From: Pocillopora verrucosa
Taxonomy: Eukaryota; Cnidaria; Anthozoa; Scleractinia; Pocilloporidae
Direction: 5' to 3'
Assembly: GCF_036669915.1 (NCBI RefSeq)
Contig: NC_089315.1
Location: 11,862,997 to 11,926,996, forward strand
Length of the DNA stretch: 64,000 nucleotides
Positions 36,713-50,100 of the stretch are shown piece by piece; the stretch's first letter is position 1; the number at the start of each line of letters is the position of its first letter. Both the position numbers and the translations under genes were made by a program. Under the pieces are notes generated by a model. The model was given only the letters and a program-made list of their open reading frames with translations, ran no database searches and was not told the DNA's origin.

Positions 36713-38675
36713 ATGAGTTATATCCTAAGAAGTCTGAGCAAAAAGAAAGACGTCGACAATGCAATCAAGACGTGTGAAGATAAGGTCTTGGTGATGAGGT
36801 TTGGAAGAGAGACTGACGGAGTTTGTCAGCAACTGGATGATATCGTAAGGACGTAATGAGCCTATCTGAGTATCCTTGAATTTTTCATTGACCTTCATAT
36901 TCACATACTTTATTACTGTTTTGTGGTTAAAAAAAATTACAAAGCATAGAAATAACTTAAATAATTGAAAAAAGGGTAACTAATACAATAAAGAGCCATA
37001 GAGTGTTAGGGTAGAATCCTCAAAGGACTGATTACAGTTACAGTGACTGATGTTTCAACCCCTGGATGGAAGTCATTTTAACTATCAGCTGAAGAGATCC
37101 TTTGTGGTAGATGGTTTGACATATAAGTCTGGTTTATTGAGACTCAATGGCCGTTGTAGCAACAGTTTCATTAGTTTTAAATTTGAAGTAGTACTGGCCC
37201 GTTGTTTTTGGCTGCTGGCATGCACAATGTACATGTGTTTGTGGCCATCTTTAGGTGGTAGCTGTAAACTATGTTCTGTTTTGGAATCAACTGCTTAACA
37301 TTGGTTGGGTTGCTTGGCTCTCTCTATTTATCATCGAGGAAAAGTTGTCTTTGTTTGATCTGTCTAACCAAAATTTTTTTTAATGTGTCAACCAGCTGGA
37401 AGTGTCATTTTCATTATTAAAATTTTATTGGTCTTTTAACCTCAGGCCCTAGTTTCAGTATTTGATGACACATAGTGGGGAGACTTATTATGAGGAAGTA
37501 CAATGTTTCAACCAAAAATAGTCAAGTGGTCCAATGTGTAACTTGAACAGCTTCAACTTAATTAAAGGGTTTTAGCTGACATAGTTGATGCAAGATCAAC
37601 AAGATCTTAAGATTGTTAATAATTGTGAATAATTAAATAATGAATTATTGTACCTTGACACATTAGCTGGCCAAGACCTCCCATGACTTGTCTCGTATGG
37701 CTGATATATACATTGTGGATGTGGATGCAGTGCCAGTCTACACAAGATACTTTGACATCTCTCTGATTCCAGCAACTGTTTTTTTCTTTAATGGTCAACA
37801 CATGAAAGTTGATTATGGGTAAGTTGGAGTATAGAGAAAGATGTCCATGATAAGAGACTGATAATTCTTGTTTTCAGACTGGAAGGACAAGTGTTATAAC
37901 ATTTTGAGAAGACAAAATTTCTTGTGCATTGACTTGTCAGGAAATAGATTCCAGTGTGTTCTAGTTAATCTTTTCAGTTATTTGAATGTCACTTAATATA
38001 AACTAGCTGGTTAAACACTGCCAACTTTGTTGGTAAGGATAATCATAAATTCCAACTTAGTTGTTTTGGCAGGAAACCTTCTATATTAGGTCTTCATTCC
38101 TGGCTGTCTGTTTTCCCTCAATATTTTTTACTCTCTTTGAAAAAGAAAGGTGAGATTCTCTCAGCTTCAATAGTCTTTTCAGTGGAATCCATTGTAATTT
38201 TCTTTGGTATCTCTTGCTTTTTGTTACTTCAGAGCATTTTAATGCATGCCTATGATTTTTCCATGTGGTAATGCACTTGTCTTGAATTTGCTGCATAAAC
38301 CACAATTTCAAAACACAGGAAGTGAGATATTAGAGGCCTCTAAGAGGATTGGGTATGACCTCAGACCTCCTACTGAAGGGTCAAGCTTTTCTTTAAAGTA
38401 AATCTAAAAGGCTTGCATTCTCTGGACACTTATTGTTTTAACAATTCTTTGTTTATATTGTTGACTAACAGAAAGACAACATATTTAATCACCCTGTTCC
38501 TTTTTCTAGCACACCAGACCACACCAAGTTTATCGGCAGCTTCAAAACCAAACAGGATTTTATAGACCTGGTGGAGGTGATACTGAGAGGGGCTTTAAGA
38601 GGAAAACTGATTGTAAACAGCCCCATAGATCCCCAAAATGTTCCTAAGTACAATCTTCTATACAAAGACATCTAA
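36713..38675 (+). CDS. TXNL4B: Thioredoxin-like protein 4B (Dim2-type splicing factor)
   Basis: TXNL4B is a nuclear Dim1-family thioredoxin-fold protein involved in pre-mRNA splicing. Three exons join in phase: 36713-36844, 37667-37818, 38510-38675; 450 nt, 149 aa, the same length as human TXNL4B. The N-terminus [18 protein letters not shown] aligns with the human start. The middle has [17 protein letters not shown] and [15 protein letters not shown], and the end is KYNLLYKDI. There is no CxxC redox pair, as expected for the Dim1/Dim2 branch. A 5' in-frame ATG at 36671-36680 is open, but the family start at 36713 is the better choice. Convergent with SLC49A4. Confidence 0.96.
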
Positions 38676-38697
38676 CAATGATTGAAATTTTTTGTAA

Positions 38698-38703
38698 AAT
38701 AAA
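38698..38703 (+). promoter_or_regulatory. Poly(A) signal AATAAA, TXNL4B
   Basis: AATAAA only 23 bases after the TXNL4B stop codon, followed by a TGTCTGTATGTGTATC GT-rich stretch. This implies a very short 3' UTR. The following 550 bases to the SLC49A4 stop hold nothing else I recognise. Confidence 0.7.
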
Positions 38704-39261
38704 TATACTGTCTGTATGTGTATCTTTCCATTATAGAGAGTTGTACCAGCTAGGTTTACCAGGCTTAACTAGCTATGTTAACAAAAGTGTAAGTAGCTCT
38801 GAAATGTAGGATCTGTAAAATCTTCATCATTGATTGAAAATATATTAATTTTTTGTATTTGTATTTAATATGTAAGTCATTCCCTTCATTTTCCTACTTT
38901 GTACTTTGTGCTCATGAGGTAATCAAGAAGTAGAAAGTGTTCAGACAATAAATTTAACAAAAATAATACCCCTGTCTCTCTACGATTAAACTTAAAGCTA
39001 GAATTACAGATGACCTTTCACATACCAGCACTTCCTCTAATGACACTAGCTTATTGAAAAATAATGTTCATGTTTAGACTACAAGCAGTCCCTCCTTCTT
39101 GGAGGAGTCTGTTGCATGAGTTTAAAAAGAAAAAAAAAACAGTGAAAAAAATTGATACTAATGCATGTTGCCTTACTCCTAGATTTCCATGCGGTGCTTA
39201 AACATCAAATTATTTTAAAGATTTTTTTGACTTGTGCTAAAAAGGCAGGATTTCTTTTAGT

Positions 39262-42200
39262 CTAGTTTATGTTAGAATCATTTCCCTCTGTTTTCCCTTG
39301 ATCATCTACTTCAGATCGATAGTATCTCTCTTTCCACAATGCAAGCAATGGAATACAAACAGCATAAGTCACAAATGTACACCAATTAATCCACCTTAGT
39401 CCAAAATTTGGCAGCAATGGAAATATGTAAAATATTAATTGGAGAAAATTGCAAGACACTGTTAAGAAGCCAGATGTGATTCCTTCAGCAACAGGGTATG
39501 CAGTCTCCACTGCCATCTCAAAAAACATGGGCACAGTTCCATTTGCAAAGAATCCTCCAATGATGAAGGTTGAGTAAAGTACAACCTTGTTGTAAGGGAT
39601 GATTTTTGCACATATTAATGTAAATAGGGCAAATGATACTGTACAACCAAGCAAGAGGACAAACTGTATTACTTTCATGTGCCTGGATACGTGATCTGCA
39701 AGGCTGCGGGAAAATGAAAGGATACCATTTCAGTTTTTAACCTGCTATCTCTGCCTAACTGCCTGGTGTGGATCAACTGGAAGTTTTTAAAACTAAAATT
39801 AAGTTTTCCCCGTTCTAACATTGCTTTACTTAGTCATTTCCCATCTTTCTTGGCAACATTACTTTGAAAGTTTTGATAGTTTTTGATTAATTTCCACTCA
39901 TAAATTTAAGACACCTATAAAGAAAAGTTTTAAAACATGGTTTCACAAATGGATATGCTACATATTCAGCTCGGGCTAGCAAAAATCAAACCATTTTAAA
40001 ATGTTACTTTTACAACTACTATAATTAACAATAATTTGCCAAAGTGGGGAGTGAATAGTGGTAGATATTTACCGAGCCATGAAGCAGTGAGGTAACTACC
40101 CACTGATCACTTACACTGACACTGAGGTGAGTATTTGTTTTAGCAAATACCACACAGATACAAAAAAAGTTAGTTTACTGATTTCTCTTGAAATATCAAA
40201 AAATGGTCAGAAATCAAACTCTTGACAGGTGAATAGTACTTGCTATTCAGTTCCGAACCAGGCAATCATTGCATGTTAAAGAGCACTCTTAACCGGTGTG
40301 GTATAATGATATAACTAGCTATTATTACCATTATTATTTTTATTTCTATCATACTAAATTTGAAATAAAAGAGAAAAAGTACAGTGAATATTTAGATGTT
40401 GTAAATAACATGGATGCTTACATGGATAGAGAAATTCCTGACGCTATTCCAGCCATTGAAGCACCAAATCCAAGCCAACCAGCAGATTTTTCTCCAATAC
40501 CAAACTGTGACAGATTTAAGTCTAATATAGACACCCAGCCTACATAAACACCTATCGTTGCCCCATTTATAAACAGCAAAAGCCAAAACTGTTTATTGTT
40601 CATGAGTCGTCTGAAACCATCTTTAAAATCCAAACGATTGACTGCTGCTGTTAAACTGGGTGGCAGTTTAGGTTTGCTTGGAAAATACACCACAACTAGA
40701 AGCAAAGTCAATGCTGCTGCCCCCAATTCAATGTACATTAGTTGCATAATTTTCCCCTTGAGATACATTATCTTTTCATGAGTCAAGTTGTTTCGCAATT
40801 TGATATAGTCAATGCTTTTACCAATTGAGCTGCTTTGATTTCCTACATCTGGAACCAACAGGGGCCCAATGATAAAGGAAAGCCCAGAACCAATATATGG
40901 AGCTAGTGATGCTAATGCAGTTGATGTTGTGCGCTGGTGTGGAGGAAACCAGGCAGCAGATATTATTGGACCTGATGCCATAGCAATTGGTCCTCCAATG
41001 CTGTTGAAGGCAACCCCGGCATGAGTTAACCAGGTCTGAATTTGCAGATTATCCAGCGGAATAGCCTGACATACTGCTCCTATGACATTAACAACTCCCA
41101 AGAGGAGTGTTGATGCTCTTACACCTGAAGGTCGTGGATAATAATAATATTAGTTGATATATGCTTGGTTGATATATTATTTCAACATGAAGACTTTAAA
41201 CTTTTACTCTAAACCAAATACACAATTGAGAGATGGAGAAAAAAAATAGTTTGAACTGTTGTTACATAGGCAAAGATGTTTTTTTGTCTATGATGAGTGT
41301 GAAGTGTGAGTGTGAAGGTCGTGGATAATAATATTAGTTGATATATGCTTGGTTGATATATTATTTCAACATGAAGACTTTAAACTTTTACTCTAAACCA
41401 AATACGCAATTGAGTGATGGAGAAAAAAAATAGTTTGAACTGTTGTTACATAGGCAAAGATCTTTTTTTGTCTATGATGAGTGTGGGATGGAGAAAAAAA
41501 ATCTGAGTGAGGAATCCAACCTCAGCCCATGGATTCCGTGTTCCTATCCTCTATCAATGAGCCACAGAGACTCTACCATAATCAAGGCTGCATGCTCCTT
41601 GCATACATCAAGGATCAGCATAAGTGATTAAAGTGTCCTGCATGAACAGGCTTTCAAAGATGGCAAATCTTTTTATAACCATGTTTCTTAATCTTTTTAC
41701 AGATATGTTACACGTCCGTGACTAGTCATATGTCACTCATGTGACTTGTCACGCAATCTGATTTAGCCGATTATATCTAGGCAACCTAGCATAAATTATG
41801 CACAATAGCACCATCAAATGATGTAAACGGTCAACTCTCTCCAGCATGAACACCCAGATACCCAACCCTAATGTCCATCTAGAAACACCTTGTGTACAAT
41901 CGATTCAACGTGACACCACGTAGTTCTTTGATAAAGCTATACCTATATGCCAAAATATCAGTTTTAAGACTGCTGAAGTCTTATGCCTTGGCATAACTAA
42001 ACTGAAAGCAGAATTATGTTTACGAACCTCCTCATAAGATACGAGCTGCCAACATCTAATTTAAGACAAGGAGTTGCATTACTTTGTTATGTAATCTTAA
42101 TTTGCCCCCCGACGAAATAACCATTTTTTGTCATTTTCAGCATCACCAATTTACTATTGAGAAGTTTCCCTCTATAAGAAAAGGACTTTTCAAGTGGGTG

Positions 42201-42723
42201 TTGATGATTCGAAAGTGTCCATTGCCCGTCTACCCGGAGAGATACTTATCTTTTTTGAAAGGAGAGTTTAGTTAACAGTACAATAACTCGATCGTTAACA
42301 GCTGGGATTAACTCGTGGAGTCCTTCTCAAAGAGATGTAAGTCTTATTGAGGTGTCCGTTAAGAGAGTGATAATTATAAATTGAAGCATACAACGTAATG
42401 AAACATAAGTGTTTTCTACCTTTCGCATCCATTAGCCATGACAGTGGTAAAAACATAACGATGAAAACAATCGGACCCCACGCAACAAGTAAAGTGATGG
42501 TCGCATCGCTCCAGCCAAAGACAACTTGTGAGGTTCCCTGAATCGGGCTCCAAGTGTTCCATTTTGCACCATTTAACGCAGAACATAGAAAAAACATGAA
42601 AAGTATATACCACCTCTTCTTGTAGACTTTAAAATTCTGTCGATTTACCGGATCTATCGAGTCACGTAGAAGATCGATCCGTGAGGAATTGATTAGTACA
42701 TTCGTCTCATCCCGCAGATCCAT
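39262..42723 (-). CDS. SLC49A4: MFS transporter SLC49A4 (DIRC2)
   Basis: SLC49A4/DIRC2 is a 12-TM major facilitator protein of lysosomal membranes in vertebrates; pyridoxine export has been proposed for it. Three exons join in phase: 42723-42420, 41124-40422, 39703-39262; 1449 nt, 482 aa (human 478). The first exon has a 30-40-residue polar N-terminus, then TM1, with KWNTWSPIQGTS and LLVAWGP shared with the human protein, and LMDAKG, the MFS loop 2-3 signature. The middle exon has AWFPPHQRTTSTALAS, IIGPLLVPD and YFPSKPKLPPSLTAA. The last has VPMFFEMAVETAYPVAEGIT. The C-terminus is acidic and soluble. Three exons for 482 aa is compact compared with its neighbours. Confidence 0.94.
41127..41485. 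repeat. 187-bp tandem duplication in SLC49A4 intron 1
   Basis: The unit starting GAAGGTCGTGGATAATAAT at 41127 restarts at 41314 and runs on through TTGATATATGCTTGGTTG and ACATAGGCAAAGAT nearly unchanged. Its edge touches the splice acceptor of exon 2 (exon boundary 41124). The second copy has CTTCAC where the acceptor has CTTCAG, so it does not duplicate a working acceptor. Confidence 0.9.
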
Positions 42724-44165
42724 TATAATTCTTTGGACCTTCTTTCGCGGAGTAGCTTTGAAATATTTACCTCAATAGTTAAAAGTGAAAAATAAATAAG
42801 GAGACCCTTTAAGCCCTCGAGTTGAACCACTAACGTTTGACCGGCAAATCACGGGTATAGAATGTGTGACAACTATACAAATACTGCATAAAAGCGTTGC
42901 GTGATGCAAACAAAGCCTTTTGAAATGTCCCCGAAAAAACAGCTGTGAGGGAGGCGGAGCGTATTCATCACGTGCCAGTCTTCTTACTCTGCTAATGGGC
43001 TGATGAAAACATGCATGTTTTAAAAAGGAACTGGCTTCAAAAGCTTCCACTGGGATGACTCCACCTCCTATAAAGACTCTACCGTTTTTCTATTTGAGAG
43101 AACAATCTATACGGAAGTGAAACTTAAAACTTCGTCGGCCGGAATTCCCTCTGATACAGAAAACGGACTCTTTCTTGACCGCCAAATAACGTCGAAGTTA
43201 CGGAAGTAACGCCCGATGCAAACATAATAAGTTTACAAAATCTTCTTATCAGTGATAGCTTATGTCCTCCAAATTTAGTGAGAAAGAATTATCTTATTGT
43301 TTTAGTTTGAATCTACCAGTATTTGAAACAAAAAGGAATCTGTTAGGTTAGTCTGTATCAGTATATTTGTATCTCCTTGCGTTTTACCACAAAAGGTGCG
43401 ATCTGATTGGTTGCACTGCTCGCTATCTATTCCGTGATATACGGTGAGTTGGTGAGTAGCCTAACAACAAAACAGAATAAAAACACGGGCCTGTCCTGTT
43501 GTTACGGTTCAACGTGATAAATGGGTCGGACTTAACCCTCATCGACTATATCGCCACAGAACTCTCATGCTCACTACTTCAAAATTATATAGCAGGTTAG
43601 AAATCCTATCCGCCATCTTCAGTTAAGAAAATTATTACCAGTTTACAAGATAAAGGTTTCATTGACGAGGGAAACAGGGTTAGAGAGAAAAGGTATCGAA
43701 ACTAATTAGCAGAAGAACATTTTTTTCATACAAAGCGGCCTCACAATCTAAATAAGATCACGAATTCATACTGCATCGTCATCCACAACTATCGGTTTCC
43801 ATCTTTTACCTGAGTTTTAGGTAATACTAAATTTCCTCACCAAAGAGGCTCTAAGCGTACCATACAGCACAAACGAACTAGTTCGTTCGGCCTTTCCTTG
43901 CAGAAGTATTTCCATCTATCATTACAATCTCCAGAAATCAAAATATTTGTATTACGGCTTAAACAAAAAGACAGCGACAAGAAAATGAACGTGCGAAGAA
44001 CTTTAATTTCAATTTTCCTAGACTTTACATAAACATTTCTACAATTTCCTTGAATTTTGCCAGACCTCGAAAATTTCTTAAAAATTACCATTCCGACTCT
44101 TGGCGACAAGGCCAAAGCATTGTATTCAAATGTCTTTGGGAGTCTATCGCCGTTTGCATATCAGG
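42724..44165. other. Intergenic between SLC49A4 and GNL2
   Basis: It holds the SLC49A4 upstream region (right of 42723) and the GNL2 3' UTR (left of 44166). A minus-strand ATTAAA variant poly(A) signal for GNL2 may be the TTTAAT at 44002-44007. No other exon is supported. Confidence 0.4.
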
Positions 44166-47100
44166 TCATTTTCTTTTCTTTCCCTTCTTTCCCTTCTTTC
44201 CCGTTTGTTCTTCCCGAAGTTTCGCATTCTTGTTACGGTTCTTGTTTTTCACATTCACTGTCTCGTAGTAACGAACACCAATCTTCTGTTTGTTTGTTTT
44301 CAGACGTGGTGCCTAAATGAAAACAAAAGAACAGTCACACCTTAACAGTTAAATTCATATTCTCCACACTTTCCTACGTTACTGACAAAGAGAATTTGTT
44401 TGACAATCAGGAGCTTCGTGAATTGGTGATTATATCCTTAATTCTCATTACCTTTACATTTGAGTCAAGGGTGATATTGTACGGAGAAATTAGACTCTAA
44501 GTGGGGTAAAGGCTTAAAAGACTCCTTTGCAGTGAGGATATTTCACTGAATATGACACAGCCTAGTTACAATCAATCTACCTTCATTTATTCAACGACCC
44601 AGCTGAAAATGTATGATCGCACAACTCCCTCGAAATTATTCATATTAACAGGAGAAGAACGTCAATGTTCAATTTTACCTTTGGTTTGGGCGATTCATCA
44701 CCTTCGCTGTCGTCGTCACTTTTGCGTTTGCCACGTCTTCTATCTGTGCCTCTAGAATCTGTTTAATACGTAGCAAATAAATAATAAGCGTTAATGAGAA
44801 AAGAGAACGACAACGAGGAAATTAAAAAAAGGAAAAACAGTACTCGCACTGGTTGGGTATCAACCAACGCAAATTTTACAAGGATTTCTCCACGTGAATG
44901 TCTTGTGTGGGTTAAGCTCCGTGTTCGTTTTAGAACCATCCAGATTCTTCCTTTTCAACAGTAAGACTAGCAACTATTAGAAGGTTGCAGAAAAGGTATT
45001 TTAATGATTTGCAAATCTTGATCAGTGAGGAATCCCGAGGATTTGAGTGGGAATCGTAACAACGGCGCAGCGCAGTAGTTTAAAGTGCTGTTTGAAATCT
45101 GAAGTCTCACTCAATTGAATTTTTTTCTCGGTAGTCCTAAGTTTAACTTCTCCGTACAGTTACGCTTACTAAAAAAGGCCACGTAAGGCTACTATTAGAG
45201 TTTCTAGGGTTACCATTGATGATAAACATACCGTTTAAACATAATGAACACGACGCAGTAAGCTGGATCTATTTTCTACTGAGGGTCGAAAGTAATTGGG
45301 GTGTACATTAGTTTTTGCTTTACGATGGCCTTTGTTTTCTCTAAAAACCCGCGTGACTGTCTCAACCAATCAGATGCAAAGTCAAAACTTGTCGCGTCCA
45401 ATCCTCTCACGTTTTCCCGCGCTCCAGGCAGTGCACTCTATTTCACTCCCATCGGCTCCTTTTGATAGATCCTTTGTTGTGATTGGTCATTGCAATAACT
45501 TTGGACATGCCCAGTTTGATTTCAAAAGTGAGTTACCTCTTACCTATTTTCGTACCTTTCCTGGTGACTTTTGTTTCTCTTGTTGCTGTTAATAATCTGT
45601 TCGGACGCGCTCGTGGAGTGTTATTTACATTCTGTTCCTTGCAAAGTTGTTTTTTAGTGCCTTTCTCGCTTCCTTCCGCTTCAACACAAGCGACGTACGG
45701 GCTTACCCTTACAGAGAATTGCTGATCAGTGGGCGTAGTCCACTCCTGTGCCCGGCGAGAGGGTAATTTTTCAACACCTAGCAAACAAAACATTGAAAAA
45801 AAGAAAAAAAACAAAACACAGTTCGTTATCCACGGTGTGACTTTCCAGGGAGGGGACTGAGGTTTCATCAACTTCTAGTTGAAAATTTACCGACACTTTC
45901 CTTTTTGGGCGTCGCCCAACAGATTTCTGTCGCTAAATCTATCGCTCGTTTACCTTTGATATCCTTTTTCAGCGCATAAAAAGGTAGAAAAAAAGACTGC
46001 ACTTTACGCACAAAAAACTGTCTGATCTCTGCCTGATCTCAGGTGCCTCCGCAAATATCACCACTTTCTGAAAAATCGATTGCCCATTTGAGTTTTTGAT
46101 AGGCTGTAAGTTTAACCTGACCATCAACTCATCCCAAAATACTTACCTTGTAACTTTTTGTATTTTTCGAGCAGTCTCTGTTTCCTTTTTTCAGTCTTAT
46201 TGTCTAACGTGATTGTCGACTCTTTCAAAGGACCAAGCCTTTCTTCTGATTCTTTTTTATTGTCCGACGATTCATCTTCATTTCCTACACTATCACTGTG
46301 ACTGTGACTGTGACTATCCTCGTTACACTCGTCCATTCTGTTAGTCACATTACTCTCAAGTGGTCGCTGAACTTTATTTTTTCCCTGTTCGTCCTCATGC
46401 TCTTGTTCTTCTTCTTCCGTTTCATCATCCTCTTCGCTTCCAAGCTCCTCCTCTCTGAAAATTGGACACAAAATAATGACCAAGTATTACTCCATTTATC
46501 AATAAAGGGCAAAATTACTGAGCGCTGATTGGTTGAGAGAGAGGGCATTTTTTTCTTAATCGAGGGCATTTTTAGTAATCAAGAGAGGGCATGATTACCT
46601 GTTAATGATTGGCTAATCCGTTGCATAGCAACCGTTCGTTATCTTGAAATTTGTTATCAAGTTTTTGTTGCAACAATGGCTTGTCGTTTTATTGAAGCGG
46701 ACGACGAATTAATTGAACTTTTGAAATGCGAAAGTGAAAACAAAAACACAAAACGAAGCACAGGCTATTGGTAAAAATAGACTGCGCGCGTGATTTTCCT
46801 TCGTATAAATTTTGCCCTTTATTGATAAACAAGTAATCCCATGAGACCTTGTACTATTAAGGATTAATTGCACTTGAGTTTTCAAAATTTTCCAAATTGC
46901 CCTAGTCGCTTCGCGACTCGGGCAATTTTGGAAAATTTTGAAAACTCTCGTGCAATTAATCCTTAATAGTACTTGGCCTCATGTGATTACCTATACAAAT
47001 CAATCACTTTTTTTTTTTTCATTCAGCTTCCCCATTTCAAAGACTATGGGATTTCAAGAGGAAGATTAAAGCGGGAGTTACCATGCGAGAGGGTCCGGAG

Positions 47101-50100
47101 TGAATATCTATCTGGATGTCTATGAGAGGCGAGTGAAAGCTGAAAAATTTACAATTACTTACGAAAATGTTTTTTCTGACATTAACTCCCCTTCCATGTT
47201 TAACACTCTGAAGGACTAGATCATTGTTTGTGGCATTTGAAAAGCGTAGCCTTGATTTTTCAAGTTCGGCATTAGTGATACGTTGAAATCTTCTCCATCC
47301 TCATTCTTTTTATAATCCTTCCTGGTTTATAAATGCCTCTTATCGAGCTTTGATTCGATGTCTACTTAACGCTGCAGGCATTTTGCGCGTCGAATAAATT
47401 AATTAAAAATACTCTGTAATGTCTTAACTCCTTCAATTGTACTTTTGGCTCTCTAACGCCGTGTTCACTTTAACTTCGATTAGCCTGATGTACATCTAGT
47501 ACATGAGGTTAATATTTCCCATACGATATTGACAGGTTCCGCGCTGCTCAGCGAGTGGAACACTTGACCGCACCATGTTGCGGCACGTGGTCAGGGTTCA
47601 AACCCTGGCGTGGGGAATCTTGGGTGTTTTTTTTTTCTTTTTTTGTTTCTCTTATCATATCGATCTTCTTTATTAAAGTTGACTAGTAAATACTCACTCG
47701 TATTTCCCGTAAGCTGCTCTGACGTCATCTCCCTCTTCATCCTCCCTCATATCCTCCTCCTCTTCTTCTTTTTCTTCTTCTTCTTCTTTTTCTTCTTCTT
47801 CTTCTTCTTCTACTTCCTCTTCTCCTTCTTCCTCTTCTTCCTCTTCTTCACTTTCATCCTCAAATTCAGGATTTCCATCAGGTTCCTTCCCTTCTTCCAA
47901 GGGCTGCACATCGTCGCCAGTATATTCAAGTCCAACGTTAATGGCACTGAAATCCTGTTTCACATGTAACTTTATATTCTTTGACTTCTGAACACAGTCG
48001 TCATTGATCGCTGTATTCTCGCCAGACTTAATTTTTTCGGTCTCAGACGAACACCTTTCCTGAGTTTTATTTGTATCGTTTGTCTCAACAGCTGTTTGTG
48101 CCTCAGCCAATGGGTCCGTTGGGGAGTTATGTTCTTCGCCAACTGAAAGACTGCCGTTTTGAGCAGTTTTTTCGTTTCCTTGCTTGGTGTTTTCTGTTCT
48201 CGTTTCCTCCTCAGCTAGTTCTTCTTTCTTATCCTTAGCCTCAGTGTCTGCTTCTTTAACAAAACTTTCTTCAAGTGGTGGAAATCGAGACGATGTTTTC
48301 TTTTCATTCTTCGTTTCTTCTGAGTTAGATTCTCCTTCCTGCGAAAAGTAAAAATGACTGAGGGATCTTTAACAAACTAAAAACTACGAGAGCGTGATAT
48401 GGCCGAAGACAGACTTATTACAGTGTTCTTTTTTTCTGTACGGGACAAGGGTTTTGAACAAGAAGAGACCTTGACGAGAGGGGTGTGGAGAAAATGCCTG
48501 GCCCTTACTTCATGCATCATAAAATGCCTCTGGAACATAAGAAAAGCTTTGTTCCCACTCAATTCCGCCCTTTTTTTAGGGCGGAAAATGCACCATATCA
48601 ATAATTATGCCTTGACACCAAAAACAATGGTGATATTTTTAAGCAATTAATTATTGTTTAACTCGTCGGCCAGTGCATTAGGAAAGTTGATTCGATTCAG
48701 AGAGAAAATGGTAAAGAGATTTACGACTTTCAATTTTTCCGTGTGCGAGTCCAGCTAATTCAGGAGGCAGCACGAGGTGTTTCACCACCATGCCTTCGAC
48801 ACTAGATTAGCTTCAGACTTTTTACTTCCCTCGCCGATGAGAAAAGGAAAAAATCTTTTTAACCTACCTTATTTGGTGGTGCAACAAAGTATGGCAGCTT
48901 CCCACGTTGGAAATCATTCAAAATCATTTTGGCCACTGTATTGACATCAGCTTCGCCACCCTGAGGAGAAAGGAATTGAAAATGGACCAACTTTCAAGCG
49001 GAAGAAAGAGAAATGAAATTAACGTCTCTTTCATGAGGCAAGGGACAACGTCTGCAACCGAATCTAAATTTTACAGCTGCCGAAACAATCTCCTTTTCAG
49101 TGGCATTCAGCGGCTGGATCTATTGCTTCTTCCTCAAGATACGTTGGTCGTTCTTCACGAGTAATTCCCACGCACTTCGTCAGGTTTCCCCAGCAGGGTA
49201 TCCATTTGTACGCAGACGCAATGAAAGAGCACAGTGTATTACCCAAGAACACAACACAACGACCCAACTGAGCCCCAAACCTGAAACTTTTGACCTGGAT
49301 TTCAGCGCAAAAACCACACAGCTACAGCTTATCTTGCGATGTCCGTGTAAAAAATGTTTCTTACCTTGAGAAGCTTGCCAGTTCGTTGCGCGACTTGTTC
49401 CAGAAAGTCTGTTGGGTCGTTCCACGATGATACTTTGTAAGTCTTCGCGATGTACTCCTGCTTGACCCGTTCCAGCACAACGGGGATGTGGCAGGCTGCG
49501 TCTTTCACATTCTCTACACGAACCTAGTGATCAAGAACAAGTTGAAAAAATAATGGAAAAAAAAATCGGGAAAAGGATGGCTTTTGCAATCCGCATATAG
49601 TTTGAGTCAAGTTATTTTAAAAGACAAACTGCCTGCCGCAAAATAATGGAGGACTAAGTTTAAAAATTTCCACAGGATTCAGGTTGCCGGGACTAGCTAA
49701 GTGGCCAAATCTCATGAATTTAAAAAAAGACAGTCAGAGATATCAAATATCTATAAAGAGCATAGGGACATTTCATGTGAGGTTCGACCCTCAAACCTCA
49801 GACTTGCGGACAACCGCTGAATGTATTAAACTAAAGAGAACTTGCCGCAGCCCACTGCATGCAGATTCATATAGCTGAAGTGTTCTACATACTGCCAGGA
49901 TCAGTATTACTTGCAGTGCAGATAATTCTAAGAACACCCAAAGCACTGACGCACACAGGAGCACGTACCACATAGCTATAAAGAGATTCCTTACCACGCC
50001 TTTAAGTATGATCTCAGTTTCCGAGTCACCACTCGGATACACGACTCCAGGGCAGTCAATTAAGTAGATTCGCCTCATCAGTGTCACGTACTGCCACACC

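Noticed and set aside
47610-47969. 119-codon Phe-rich + strand frame
   Set aside because: It is the antisense shadow of the Glu-rich GNL2 exon and its upstream T run.
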